Assembly: GCA_025358125.1 (NCBI GenBank)
Contig: JANYKS010000101.1
Span: 1-58,654 of the forward strand
Direction: 5' to 3'
Origin: Actinomycetes bacterium
GTDB lineage: Bacteria > Actinomycetota > Acidimicrobiia > Acidimicrobiales > Ilumatobacteraceae
DNA length: 58,654 nucleotides
The position numbers and the translations under genes are program-made. Position 1 is the stretch's first letter. Each line of letters begins with the position of its first letter. Positions 49,590-58,113 of the stretch are shown here, piece by piece. The notes beneath the pieces are model-generated. The model was not told the origin of the DNA. It saw only the letters and a list, made by a program, of their open reading frames with translations, and made no database searches.

Positions 49590-50885
49590 TCAGGCGCCGA
49601 TCACGCGCAGCAGGCTGCCGACGCGCTTGACGACATCGAGATCGCGCAGCTCGCGAACGCATGCCTGGACGGACGCTTCCTTGGCCTGGTGGGTGATGAA
49701 CACGAGACGCGCGTCGTCGCGCAAGCCCTCCTGCTCGGCTGCGCGGATACTGACGTCGTTGTGAGCGAACACGCCGGTGACGGCGTGCAGCACGCCCGGC
49801 CGGTCGGCCACATCGAGACTGAGGAGATACTCCGAACTGGTCTGGTCGATCGGGCGGATCACGGCCCGGGTGAACGTGCCGAGTGAACCATGGGTTCCCT
49901 GACGCAGATTGACAGCGGCATCGATGACATCGCCGAGCACTGCGCTGGCCGTCGGAAGGCCGCCGGCGCCCCGGCCGTAGAACATCAGCGAGCCGACAGC
50001 ATCACCCTCGACGAACACCGCGTTGTAGCTCTCCCGGACACTCGCGAGCGGGTGTTGCTTGGGGACCATGGCCGGATGAACACGCACCGCAACCTCGCGG
50101 GTCAGAGGATCCTGTTCGCAGATCGCGAGCAGCTTCACGACGTAGCCGAGGCGCGTTGCCATCGCGATGTCTGCTGCGCCGACACCGCTGATGCCCTCGT
50201 GGTACACGTCACCGGCGACCACTTTCGCACCGAAGGAGATAGTCGCGATGATGGCAGCCTTGGCGCCTGCGTCGAACCCTTCGACATCAGCCGTCGGATC
50301 GCGTTCGGCGAATCCGAGACGCTGAGCCTCCGAAAGAGCGGCCGAATAGTCGGCCCCCTGCTCGGTCATCTTGGTCAGGATGAAATTGGTCGTGCCGTTG
50401 ACGATGCCCAGGACGCGGCGAATCGGTTCGCCGCGGAGGCTTTCACGCAACGCGCGGATGAGCGGAATTCCACCCGCGACCGCAGCTTCGAAGAGCAGGT
50501 CGACACCGGCCGCGTCGGCGGCTGCGAAGAGTTCCGTGCCGACGTTGGCGAGCAGTTCCTTGTTCGCCGTGACAACCGGCTTGCCCTTGCCGAGTGCCGT
50601 CGCGATCAGCTCGCGGGCGGGCTCGATGCCACCGATCACTTCAACGACGACGTCCACCTCGGGGTCATCCACCACGCCGTGCGCGTCGCGGACCAGCACG
50701 CCGGGAGCAAGATCGACTTCGCGCTCTCGCGACACATTGCGGACGGCCACGCGGGTGACCTCGAGCCGGACACCGGTACGCGCTTCGATGCTGTCGGTCT
50801 GGCGCGACACGAGTTGCACGAAGGCCGCGCCGACGTTTCCGCAACCGAGTACACCGATACGAACACGATTGCCCTGAATAGCCAC
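49590..50885 (-). CDS. hom: Homoserine dehydrogenase
   Basis: 431 residues from the GTG at 50885, fixed by TAACCT 7 bases upstream. GVLGCGNVG (11-19) binds NAD(P); VVTANKELL and the GFDAGAKAAI segment carry the catalytic lysines. The C-terminal ACT domain (YLLSLDVADRPGVLHAVTGV) is the usual site of threonine feedback inhibition. It catalyses the branch point from aspartate semialdehyde to homoserine. It is followed directly by thrC. Confidence 0.96.
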   Translation of the reverse strand: MAIQGNRVRIGVLGCGNVGAAFVQLVSRQTDSIEARTGVRLEVTRVAVRNVSREREVDLAPGVLVRDAHGVVDDPEVDVVVEVIGGIEPARELIATALGKGKPVVTANKELLANVGTELFAAADAAGVDLLFEAAVAGGIPLIRALRESLRGEPIRRVLGIVNGTTNFILTKMTEQGADYSAALSEAQRLGFAERDPTADVEGFDAGAKAAIIATISFGAKVVAGDVYHEGISGVGAADIAMATRLGYVVKLLAICEQDPLTREVAVRVHPAMVPKQHPLASVRESYNAVFVEGDAVGSLMFYGRGAGGLPTASAVLGDVIDAAVNLRQGTHGSLGTFTRAVIRPIDQTSSEYLLSLDVADRPGVLHAVTGVFAHNDVSIRAAEQEGLRDDARLVFITHQAKEASVQACVRELRDLDVVKRVGSLLRVIGA

Positions 50886-50892
50886 GACCTGC

Positions 50893-50898
50893 AGGTTA
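50893..50898 (-). promoter_or_regulatory. -10 box of leaderless hom-thrC promoter
   Basis: TAACCT on the minus strand, 7 bases before the hom GTG. Confidence 0.5.
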
Positions 50899-50962
50899 GG
50901 CGTGCACGGCTGCCGTCCGAAACCCGCCGCCATTCTGGCAACCCGCTGGCGATTTTGGGCGT

Positions 50963-51490
50963 CTACCGTTGGCGCAGTGCGGCAACGATCTCGTCGAAGT
51001 GCCCACGGCCCAATATCGCTCCTTCGCGGCGAACCTGGCTCGGATCCACTTCGAGTATCCGGTCCAACTTGGCGTAGCTCGTGCGCCCCTCTCGATCCCA
51101 CGGGCCGGTGCCGACCGGCACCTGCGGCTCGTTGTCGCTCCGTTTCGACGTGAGCGGCACGCCGATCAACATGTCGCCCCGGCGACCGACGATGACCACC
51201 GGGCGATCCTTGCCCTGGGTCGGGTCCTCCTCCCATGGAACCCAGGTCCAGACGACTTCACCCGTATCGGCGTTGCCGTCGAGTACCGGCTTGTATTCGA
51301 CGTGCGCGCCGTTCAACGTCGAGTCGCTCGTTGGCGCAGCAGTCGTCGAACCAGAGTCCGGTGGCACCGATGCCGGTCGCACCGAGTTCGGCTGCTCATT
51401 CGTCTGCCCGCGATCCACGCTGGCAGCGGGGGGCTTGCCGACGAGCCCAACGCGGAATCTGCCAAACACCCTTGCGAGATTCGACGTCAT
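50963..51490 (-). CDS. PemK/MazF-like domain protein without visible antitoxin
   Basis: 175 residues. A Pro/Ser/Thr-rich disordered N-terminal ~60 residues precede a PemK/MazF-like SH3-barrel: VVWTWVPWEEDPTQGKDRPV, VIVGRRGDMLIGVPLTSK, and KLDRILEVDPSQV. MazF/PemK are ribosome-independent endoribonucleases, but many actinobacterial relatives of this size stand alone and may be housekeeping. No antitoxin-sized gene is adjacent; its neighbours are hom and lysA. TAATGT lies 6 bases before the ATG. Confidence 0.78.
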   Translation of the reverse strand: MTSNLARVFGRFRVGLVGKPPAASVDRGQTNEQPNSVRPASVPPDSGSTTAAPTSDSTLNGAHVEYKPVLDGNADTGEVVWTWVPWEEDPTQGKDRPVVIVGRRGDMLIGVPLTSKRSDNEPQVPVGTGPWDREGRTSYAKLDRILEVDPSQVRREGAILGRGHFDEIVAALRQR

Positions 51491-51496
51491 GGGCGC

Positions 51497-51502
51497 ACAT
51501 TA
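51497..51502 (-). promoter_or_regulatory. -10 box of leaderless PemK-like gene promoter
   Basis: TAATGT on the minus strand, 6 bases before the ATG at 51490, in the 27-bp gap after lysA. Confidence 0.5.
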
Positions 51503-51517
51503 CCCGGAGGTCTCGTG

Positions 51518-52795
51518 TCAGCCGATGTCGCACGCAAGCAGATCGTCGAAGGTTTCGCGGCGAACGACGAGGCGTGACCGGCCGTCGCCGACGAAGACCA
51601 CTGGTGGCCGGGGGACCTTGTTGTAGTTGCTGCCCATGCTCTGGCCGTACGCGCCGGTGACGGGTGTTGCCAGCACATCTCCGACGCAGATGTCGCCGGG
51701 AACCGCTGCGTCGAAGATCAACACGTCGCCGCTCTCGCAGTGCTTGCCGACGATTCGTGCCGATCCTCCGCGTTCCGCTTCGACGGCGCGGGGCAGGAAC
51801 GCCTCGTAGCCGCTGCCGTAGAGCACCGGGCGCGGATTGTCGCTCATGCCACCGTCGACGGCGATGTAGGTTCGGATGCCCGGGATCCGCTTCACCGTGC
51901 CGACGCTGTACAGCGTGACGGCGGCGGCCGCCACGATCGATCGCCCTGGCTCGACGCTGACGCGCGAGCGAACGCCCAGAGCGGCGCACGCGTCGAGCAA
52001 CACACTGCCCCACTGGGTGATGGTGGGCGCTTCCTCGCCAACGGTGTAGGCGACCCCGAGACCGCCGCCGAGGACCAACTCGGGAAGGTCGAGCGGGACC
52101 GCGAAGTTCGCCATCACCTCGGCGGCCTTGGCGAAGTTCGATGCCGCGAAGACGTTCGAACCGATGTGACAGTGCAGGCCGACGAGTTGCATCGACGGGC
52201 AGCGCCGGGCGCGGTCGACCGCGATCATTGCGTCGCCGTTGCGGAGGTTGAACCCGAACTTGCTGTCGTCTTGCCCAGTCGCGATGAACTCGTGCGTATG
52301 AGCGTGCACCCCTGGCGTGATCCGCAGCATCACGTTCGGCGGCGCCAGACCCTCGAGGTGGAGGGCATCGAGTCGATCCATCTCGTCGAAGCTGTCGACA
52401 ACGACCTGGCGTACTCCTTGCGTGATCGCCATCCGCAGTTCGTCGATGCTCTTGTTGTTGCCGTGCATCGTGCACGCGTCAGCCGGCACACCGGCGGCGA
52501 GCGCGACGTGGAGTTCGCCACCGGTTGCGACGTCGAGCAGAAGGCCTTCCTCGTACGCCAGTCGTGCCATCGCCGTGCACAGGAACGCCTTCGTCGCGTA
52601 GACGACGTTCTGGTAGCCGAATGCGCTGACGGCCTCGCGGCACCGGTTGCGGAGATGGGTCTCGTCGTACACGAAGAGCGGGGTGCCGTAGGTCTCGGCG
52701 AGTTCGATCAGCGAACAGCCGCCGATGAGCAGCGAACCGTCGTCGGCGAGGCGGGCGGTGTCGGGCAGTAGGCCGAACGGGATGGGCATCGCCAT
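51518..52795 (-). CDS. lysA: Diaminopimelate decarboxylase
   Basis: 425 residues. Lys69 in YATKAFLC forms the PLP Schiff base, HCHIGSNV and VEPGRSIV bind the cofactor phosphate and substrate, and CESGDVLI supplies the active-site cysteine from the partner subunit. It makes lysine from meso-diaminopimelate. The ATG at 52795 lies 2 bases after the argS stop, so the two are cotranscribed, as in mycobacteria. Confidence 0.96.
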   Translation of the reverse strand: MAMPIPFGLLPDTARLADDGSLLIGGCSLIELAETYGTPLFVYDETHLRNRCREAVSAFGYQNVVYATKAFLCTAMARLAYEEGLLLDVATGGELHVALAAGVPADACTMHGNNKSIDELRMAITQGVRQVVVDSFDEMDRLDALHLEGLAPPNVMLRITPGVHAHTHEFIATGQDDSKFGFNLRNGDAMIAVDRARRCPSMQLVGLHCHIGSNVFAASNFAKAAEVMANFAVPLDLPELVLGGGLGVAYTVGEEAPTITQWGSVLLDACAALGVRSRVSVEPGRSIVAAAAVTLYSVGTVKRIPGIRTYIAVDGGMSDNPRPVLYGSGYEAFLPRAVEAERGGSARIVGKHCESGDVLIFDAAVPGDICVGDVLATPVTGAYGQSMGSNYNKVPRPPVVFVGDGRSRLVVRRETFDDLLACDIG

Positions 52796-52797
52796 CG

Positions 52798-54540
52798 CTA
52801 CATCCGTTCCGGTGCGATGATGCCCAACAGGTCGAGGCCCTTTTCGAGCACGCGGACGGTGATGCCGCACAGCGCCAGCCGGCTCTGCCGTGTCGCGTCG
52901 TCGTCGGCCTTCAGCACCGGGCAGTACTCGTAGAAGGCGGTGAAGTCCTGAGCGAGATCGAACAGATAGGTACACAACCGGTGAGGGCTATACCGGTCGA
53001 CCGTGTCCCACACGGCCGTATCGAAGGCCAGCAGGCGAAGGGCGAGGTTGCGTTCCTGGACCTCGCAGACGACGAACGGCGAGCCGCCGGCGGCGATGCC
53101 GCGGCGGTCGATCCCTGCGCGGCGAAAGATGCTGCACAGCCGGGCGTGGGCGTATTGCAGATACGGCGCGGTGTTGCCGTCGAACGCAAGCATTCGATCC
53201 CAATCGAACACGTAGTCCTTGATTCGATCCGTGGAGAGATCGGCGTACTTCACGGCGCCGATTCCGATCGCCCGGGCCACGGCCGCGCGCTCTGGACCCG
53301 ATAGATCGGGGTTCTTCTCGGCGATTGCGGCGCCAGCGCGTTCGACTGCCTCGTCGAGCAACTCGCCGAGCTTCAACGACTCGCCGCTGCGGCTCTTCAA
53401 CATCTTGCGATCGGCACCGAGAACATTGCCGAACGCGACGTGCACGGCCTCGCGGGGCGGCGCAAGCCATCCGGCCATCTCCGCCACGGCAAACACCATC
53501 GCGAGATGTTGGGCCTGCGGCGCGCCGACGACGTACACCATCCGATCGACATTCAGCCGTTCGACACGATCGACGACGCAGGCAAGATCGGTGGTGGCGT
53601 AGTTGTAGCCACCGACAGAGTTCTGGACGATCAGCGGCAGCGGCTCGCCGTCACGATTCGTGTAACCGGGGGGAAAGACGACTTGCGCGCCGTCGCTCTC
53701 CTGCACTAGGCCGGCCTCGCGCAGGCGCTCGACGACGACGGGCAACATCGGGTTGTACATGCTCTCCGGGGCGAGGTCGTCGTCGGTGAGCAACACGCCG
53801 AGCTTGTGATACACCTCGTTGAAGTAGCGGGTGCTCTCGGCGACGAGTATCCGCCACAACCGCAGGGTCTCCGGATCGCCCCGCTGCAATTCCACGACGC
53901 GCTGACGAGCACGGTCCTTGAACACATCGTCGGCGTCGAACTTCGCCCGTGCCCCCTGGTAGAAGCCGGCGAGGTCACCGACCGACAGTTCGCTCGCCGC
54001 GGTCGTCTCACCGAGATCGAGCATGTGCTCGATGAGCATCCCGAACGGCGTGCCCCAATCACCGATGTGATTCTCCTTCGTCACCCGATGACCGAGGAAC
54101 TCCAACATCCGCACGAGCGAGTCACCGATGACGGTGGTGCGCAGATGTCCGACGTGCATTTCCTTGGCAACGTTCGGATGCGAATAGTCGATGACGACAT
54201 GTTCGACACGCCGCGCTGGGCGTACTCCGAGATGCTCGTCAGCTGCCGCGACGGTGAGTTGGCCGGCGAGAAATTCGTTCGTGAACGTCAGATTGAGAAA
54301 ACCCGGGCCGGCGATATCGACGGAACTGCACACGCCAAGAAGCGCCGGCCGGGCTGCGGCGAGGACGGTCTCTGCCACTTCACGCGGGTTCTGGCCGAGT
54401 CGCTTGGCGATCGCCAAGGCGCCGTTGGCCTGGGCATCGGCACGGTCGCTCGGGCGCACGACCGGCTCAGCCCCCGATCCGCCGACGGCGGCGAACGCGG
54501 GTGCGAGCAGTTCTGCGACGGTGACAAGCGGATCGGCCAT
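52798..54540 (-). CDS. argS: Arginyl-tRNA synthetase
   Basis: 580 residues from MADPLVTVAELLAPAFAAVG; an in-frame GTG three codons earlier is an alternative. An N-terminal Add1 domain (1-105) is followed by the class I catalytic domain with HVGH (129-132) and a degenerate KMSKS (KMLKSRSGES), then the DALR anticodon-binding domain ending in LGIIAPERM. It charges tRNA-Arg; a tRNA-Arg gene lies just upstream on the other strand. Confidence 0.97.
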   Translation of the reverse strand: MADPLVTVAELLAPAFAAVGGSGAEPVVRPSDRADAQANGALAIAKRLGQNPREVAETVLAAARPALLGVCSSVDIAGPGFLNLTFTNEFLAGQLTVAAADEHLGVRPARRVEHVVIDYSHPNVAKEMHVGHLRTTVIGDSLVRMLEFLGHRVTKENHIGDWGTPFGMLIEHMLDLGETTAASELSVGDLAGFYQGARAKFDADDVFKDRARQRVVELQRGDPETLRLWRILVAESTRYFNEVYHKLGVLLTDDDLAPESMYNPMLPVVVERLREAGLVQESDGAQVVFPPGYTNRDGEPLPLIVQNSVGGYNYATTDLACVVDRVERLNVDRMVYVVGAPQAQHLAMVFAVAEMAGWLAPPREAVHVAFGNVLGADRKMLKSRSGESLKLGELLDEAVERAGAAIAEKNPDLSGPERAAVARAIGIGAVKYADLSTDRIKDYVFDWDRMLAFDGNTAPYLQYAHARLCSIFRRAGIDRRGIAAGGSPFVVCEVQERNLALRLLAFDTAVWDTVDRYSPHRLCTYLFDLAQDFTAFYEYCPVLKADDDATRQSRLALCGITVRVLEKGLDLLGIIAPERM

Positions 54541-54625
54541 GGGGCACACATTGTGCCGGATCGGCTTGCTGAAACAGGCGTGGTATCACCATGCCGCGCC
54601 GCTAACGTGCACTCGCGTTTATCCT

Positions 54626-54700
54626 GCCCTCGTAGCTCAGGGGATAGAGCATTGGTTTCCGGAACCATGTGCGGGAGTTCGAATCTCTCCGAGGGCGCCA
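54626..54700 (+). tRNA. tRNA-Arg (anticodon CCG)
   Basis: A 75-base cloverleaf including an encoded CCA. The acceptor stem GCCCTCG pairs with CGAGGGC, the D stem is GCTC/GAGC, and the T stem-loop has TTCGAAT. The anticodon loop TTCCGGA places CCG at 34-36, reading CGG arginine codons. The first anticodon-stem pair is a T-T mismatch. The gene lies at the junction between core genes and the accessory region, a classic integration position. Confidence 0.93.
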
Positions 54701-55236
54701 GGCAATATCGGCGCTGACCAGGCCGGATGACCTGGTCAAGCGATTGGTGCACTGACCGCCAATAACCCTCAGAACCCTCGATTGACCGTAGTAATTGGGA
54801 GGAGTGTGGGAGGGAGACGCTGGTCGCCACCTCTGAGTCGTCGTTGGCGCTCGACAATCAGTGGCTGGCACCTGATTTCGCCGCGTGCAGCTGAATTGTT
54901 CGATACCCGTCGCTCCCATGGGCCTTGACGGTGACTATCCAATCGAATCACGGTTTAGGAAACGCCTTCGAAGCGTTCGCCGTCGGTCGTCGTTATCCGC
55001 GAATGTACGTCTGAGCACGGTGTTCACGGGCTGGTCGTCCGCCGACGTTCGCTGACTTCCGCTGCGGTTCGGCCCGCGTTGCTACCACGCTGCTACCACG
55101 GCGTCGCTTCTCAGCGCTGGCCGCTCGACAACATGCCGTCGCGAGATTGGTCACGCGGTGAGTGACGAATCCTCATAAGCACGCCGAACTCCGCACTCCG
55201 TGCCGCCTGACCGAACGCACACCAGCTGTCAACCGT
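54701..55236. other. 536-bp gene-free stretch between tRNA-Arg and the reverse transcriptase gene
   Basis: I find no credible protein gene here. It contains a hairpin 16 bases after the tRNA, an 11-bp direct repeat (TGCTACCACG) at 55080-55100 and an unremarkable remainder. It lies just 3' of the reverse transcriptase gene. It could hold the attachment-site half of an integrated element, remnants of an integrase region, or a non-coding RNA; none is demonstrated. Confidence 0.6.
54716..54737 (+). terminator. Hairpin downstream of tRNA-Arg
   Basis: Perfect 7-bp arms GACCAGG and CCTGGTC around an 8-base loop, 15 bases after the tRNA CCA. There is no T-run, so intrinsic termination is uncertain. 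Confidence 0.45.
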
Positions 55237-56697
55237 TCAGCGAAGGTGTTCGAGGAATGGACGCACCTCAGGGTCGATCCGGCACAGCTGAGCAATCCCC
55301 ACACGTCGACGCCATCCGGAGGTACGGCGATGCGCGTCGCCGATCGCACGGCGAAGATCGAGACTGTCCGTTACCTCGGCACATTGCAGGCCTTCATCAA
55401 GTCGCTTCTCAACGCCAGCGCCCCTACATGCCGCAACCAATGCGTGCGTTCGAATCATCTGGTGCTTGCGACTCGACATCGCTAGGGCTGCGTCCTGGAG
55501 CAGCACGCAGTGCTCTTCGCGAAGACTCACGCGGCCGAGTGCGCCCGCGAGGTGAATGCGACGACCAATCTGGTGATCGTCGGTGTCGGTTGCGACCAGA
55601 TTGACGAGCATCTCTCGTTGGTGCTCGTCAACGTGCGGCATCACGCTCCCAAAGTAAGATCCGATGGCCTTCGGATCTGCATCGATCAGCTCGGGACTTT
55701 CGAGGAAGATCGGCACCGCACTGATCGACTGGTGGAATTTCAGCGAGCCGAGCCCGAAACGAACCCGGCCCAGCTTCTGCTCGGCGATGCCGCTGCAGAT
55801 GAGGTCCATGGCTTCGGCGACGCTCACTCTGTGGCCGGGACGCGCCACGTAGTCAATTTCGGCGTCGACCACGTGGTCCAAGGCCTCGGCCCCGGTGAGG
55901 ATCTGTCGCTTGGCAGCGTTCTCCCGAAGGCCGATTCGGTTCAGATGGTCACCGACCAGTCCTGCGAGCTCGTGAGCATCGGTCTCCGTTTCAACGACGA
56001 CCCAGATGTCGTCGACCCACCGACAGAATGTCTCGCCATGGAGCAGGCGGTCGACAGAGATCAAGCCGACCGTGCCGAACACTGCTGAGGCATCTGGTCC
56101 CACTGGAACACCGCCGACTGCGCCCGGCAGTCCGTGAAGGGCGTTGAGGAAACCATTGACGACCTCAACTCCGAAGCTCGAGACGCCGAGCGAGTTCATG
56201 GAGGAAGTCAGCGTTGCCTGCGTCAACGACGGGTAGTAGTTCGCGACGTCCATCACGAGCAGATGGGCCGATGGGCTGGACGTCAGAGCTTCAATGGTTC
56301 GGTCCCGCCGATCCCGCCACGCATTCCGTGGGTGGCTTGTACGCCAGACGCCATGGCTGTCGCAGATTGCCCGATGCGCCAGGACCGAAGACGACAGCCC
56401 AACTGACATGGCCCGCGCACAGGGACCGGCGGCGATGCGAAAGGCGAGCTGGTCGATGATGTCGAGCGATGTCACGACCCGGTAGGCACTGGCGTTCAAG
56501 TTCTTCGGGTATCGGATCAGTGCACGACGAAGTGGGAGTCGTTCCTCAAACTCCCGACGCTGGATGAGCGCCGCCACGGCCCTCCCGTCGGCTCGAACGA
56601 GGTCCTTCGCTGCGAGGGGATCTGGCAGGATCGAGTCGGCGAGCGACGATGCCAACGCAGCAGAGGCCGTCCACCGCGACGCCCGGGATTTGTTCAA
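55237..56697 (-). CDS. Reverse transcriptase of Abi/UG (defence-associated) type, unclassified
   Basis: 486 residues from a TTG at 56697 (an in-frame stop lies just upstream; a TTG 14 codons later is possible). The polymerase motifs are complete: A, LLVMDVANYYPSL (Asp150); B, GVPVGPDASAVF (196-207); C, CRWVDDIWV (Asp229, Asp230); and D-like ENAAKRQILTG. WVDD replaces the usual YADD. The RYPKNLNASAYRVVTSLDII region fits the fingers. A helical ~215-residue C-terminal extension has no maturase/X or endonuclease domain, so it is not a group II intron protein. The motif B form (VGPxxS) is typical of the Abi/UG lineages. The subgroup cannot be assigned by eye. It is divergent from the AbiLi/RloB-like pair. 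Confidence 0.85.
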   Translation of the reverse strand: MNKSRASRWTASAALASSLADSILPDPLAAKDLVRADGRAVAALIQRREFEERLPLRRALIRYPKNLNASAYRVVTSLDIIDQLAFRIAAGPCARAMSVGLSSSVLAHRAICDSHGVWRTSHPRNAWRDRRDRTIEALTSSPSAHLLVMDVANYYPSLTQATLTSSMNSLGVSSFGVEVVNGFLNALHGLPGAVGGVPVGPDASAVFGTVGLISVDRLLHGETFCRWVDDIWVVVETETDAHELAGLVGDHLNRIGLRENAAKRQILTGAEALDHVVDAEIDYVARPGHRVSVAEAMDLICSGIAEQKLGRVRFGLGSLKFHQSISAVPIFLESPELIDADPKAIGSYFGSVMPHVDEHQREMLVNLVATDTDDHQIGRRIHLAGALGRVSLREEHCVLLQDAALAMSSRKHQMIRTHALVAACRGAGVEKRLDEGLQCAEVTDSLDLRRAIGDAHRRTSGWRRRVGIAQLCRIDPEVRPFLEHLR

Positions 56698-56717
56698 GAT
56701 AGGAGGAAAGAAGACTC

Positions 56718-56759
56718 ATGATGACAGCTCAACTGTTGATTTCTACGGGTAATCCGTAA
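56718..56759 (+). other. Possible 13-codon leader ORF upstream of the ATPase gene
   Basis: ATG-ATG-ACA start, encoding MMTAQLLISTGNP and ending in TAA 10 bases before the ATPase ATG. A strong AGGAGG (56701-56706) lies 11 bases upstream. It would only be translated if transcription starts upstream of the box at 56758. Confidence 0.3.
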
Positions 56760-56763
56760 TACT
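56744..56763 (+). promoter_or_regulatory. Candidate promoter and operator of the AbiLi/RloB-like genes
   Basis: AATACT (56758-56763) sits 6 bases before the ATG at 56770, as in leaderless genes here, with TTGATT at 56736-56741 as a possible -35. Overlapping it is the inverted repeat TACGG-GTAAT-CCGTA (56744-56758), a plausible repressor site in the 72-bp gap shared with the reverse transcriptase gene. Confidence 0.4.
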
Positions 56764-56769
56764 ACCCCT

Positions 56770-58113
56770 ATGAACGCAGAACACTCACCGAATTCACTTG
56801 TGCGGTTCTCCATCGCGAACGTGCGATCGTTCCGGGATGATGCGTCGATCTCGTTTGAGGCGACCCGGATGGCAGAACCAGGTGCTGCTCGTCAAGTCCC
56901 GTGGCGCGCCGATGGCGCAACCTTGTCGGTCCTGCCCGTGGCAGGCATCTTTGGGGCTAATGCGTCGGGCAAGTCGAGCATGCTGCGAGCGATGGCTGAC
57001 ATGCGCGGCCTCGTGCTCGGTTCCTTCCGCCACGGCAGTACTGACACGCTGATCCAGCGCCGGCCGTTCCGACTCGACCCCGCCTCGGTCGTCCTTCCGA
57101 GCCACTTCGAGATCGATTTGATCGTCGGTGGCGTCCGATGGCAGTACGGGTTCGACGTCACCGACACCGAGGTCGTCGCCGAGTACGCATACCGCTTTCC
57201 GAAAGGTCGACAATCGCTCGTGTTCGAACGCGACGGTGGCAGCTTCCAATTTGGGCCGTCGCTGCGATCTGTCGGAAAAATGTTGGAGAAGGTCACGCGA
57301 CGAAACTCACTGCTCCTGTCGGTTGCGGGCGCAATCGGTCAGGAGGACCTCGACCCACTGTTCCGCTGGTTCGGCACGAACCTTCGGCTCGCCGAGGCCG
57401 ATAGCCGGGGGATTCGCGCAGCACGGACCGCCGAGCTCATCGAGTCACCTCAGCAGGAGCGGGTGCTGGCGATGCTGCGCGCCGCCGATCTTGGAATCAC
57501 AGATGTGCGGCGCGAGAGCGCTGATCCCGAGTTCGTTGATCGAATGCGCCGCGCTGTACGAATTCTCAACGGCGTCGAGGGCGAACCCGACGGCAGCGAT
57601 GTCGACCAGTTCGTTGTAGAGGATTTCGTTCGTCTGATTCACTGCGGTCCAGACGGTTGTGCCGAGTTGGACCCGAGCGAGGAGTCCCTCGGGACGCTGG
57701 TATGGCTGGGAATCATCGGGCCAGTTCTCGACGCTCTCGATGGTGGCAGCGTCCTGTTGGCTGATGAACTCGACGCAAGCCTTCACCCACGCCTCGGCGA
57801 GCAGCTGATTCGATTGTTCCAGGATTCGGTGACGAACCCAGCTGGAGCGCAGCTGGTTTTCAATGCACACAATCCTGTGTTCCTCGGGGACTCGTCAGAC
57901 CGGCTGATCGGGCGAGACCAAATCTGGATCACGGAGAAGGCAAACGATGGCTCGTCTCGCATCTTCAGCGTGGCAGAGTTCGGGCCGCGCCAGGACGAAG
58001 CCATCGGTCGTCGCTACCTGCAAGGCCGATATGGCGGACTTCCAGTTCTCGATCCATCGGGATTCGAGCGGGCAGCGGAACACACCAGCGAGCCTGAACT
58101 CACCCCTGCGTGA
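56770..58113 (+). CDS. AAA15-type ATPase, AbiLi/RloA-like defence protein
   Basis: 447 residues. It opens with FSIANVRSFRDDASISFEAT, typical of SMC-like AAA15 ATPases; Walker A is GANASGKSS (62-70), Walker B LLADELDASLHP (Asp332-Glu333) and the switch histidine is in FNAHNP (His367). The C-terminal GRRYLQGRYGGLPVLD is characteristic of the group. The stop overlaps the RloB-like start (GTGA). ATPase plus RloB defines AbiL, a two-gene abortive-infection system. PARIS (partner DUF4435) is excluded by the partner. Its trigger is unknown. Confidence 0.88.
   Translation: MNAEHSPNSLVRFSIANVRSFRDDASISFEATRMAEPGAARQVPWRADGATLSVLPVAGIFGANASGKSSMLRAMADMRGLVLGSFRHGSTDTLIQRRPFRLDPASVVLPSHFEIDLIVGGVRWQYGFDVTDTEVVAEYAYRFPKGRQSLVFERDGGSFQFGPSLRSVGKMLEKVTRRNSLLLSVAGAIGQEDLDPLFRWFGTNLRLAEADSRGIRAARTAELIESPQQERVLAMLRAADLGITDVRRESADPEFVDRMRRAVRILNGVEGEPDGSDVDQFVVEDFVRLIHCGPDGCAELDPSEESLGTLVWLGIIGPVLDALDGGSVLLADELDASLHPRLGEQLIRLFQDSVTNPAGAQLVFNAHNPVFLGDSSDRLIGRDQIWITEKANDGSSRIFSVAEFGPRQDEAIGRRYLQGRYGGLPVLDPSGFERAAEHTSEPELTPA

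Noticed and set aside
54602-54919. Minus-strand ORF of 105 residues across the tRNA
   Set aside because: It contains the familiar spurious translation of an antisense tRNA (RRDSNSRTWFRKPML) and no other support.
55237-56697. Retron or group II intron interpretation of the reverse transcriptase
   Set aside because: No msr/msd-like structure was evident by eye, and the protein lacks maturase/X, DNA-binding and endonuclease parts. A defence (Abi/UG) type fits better.
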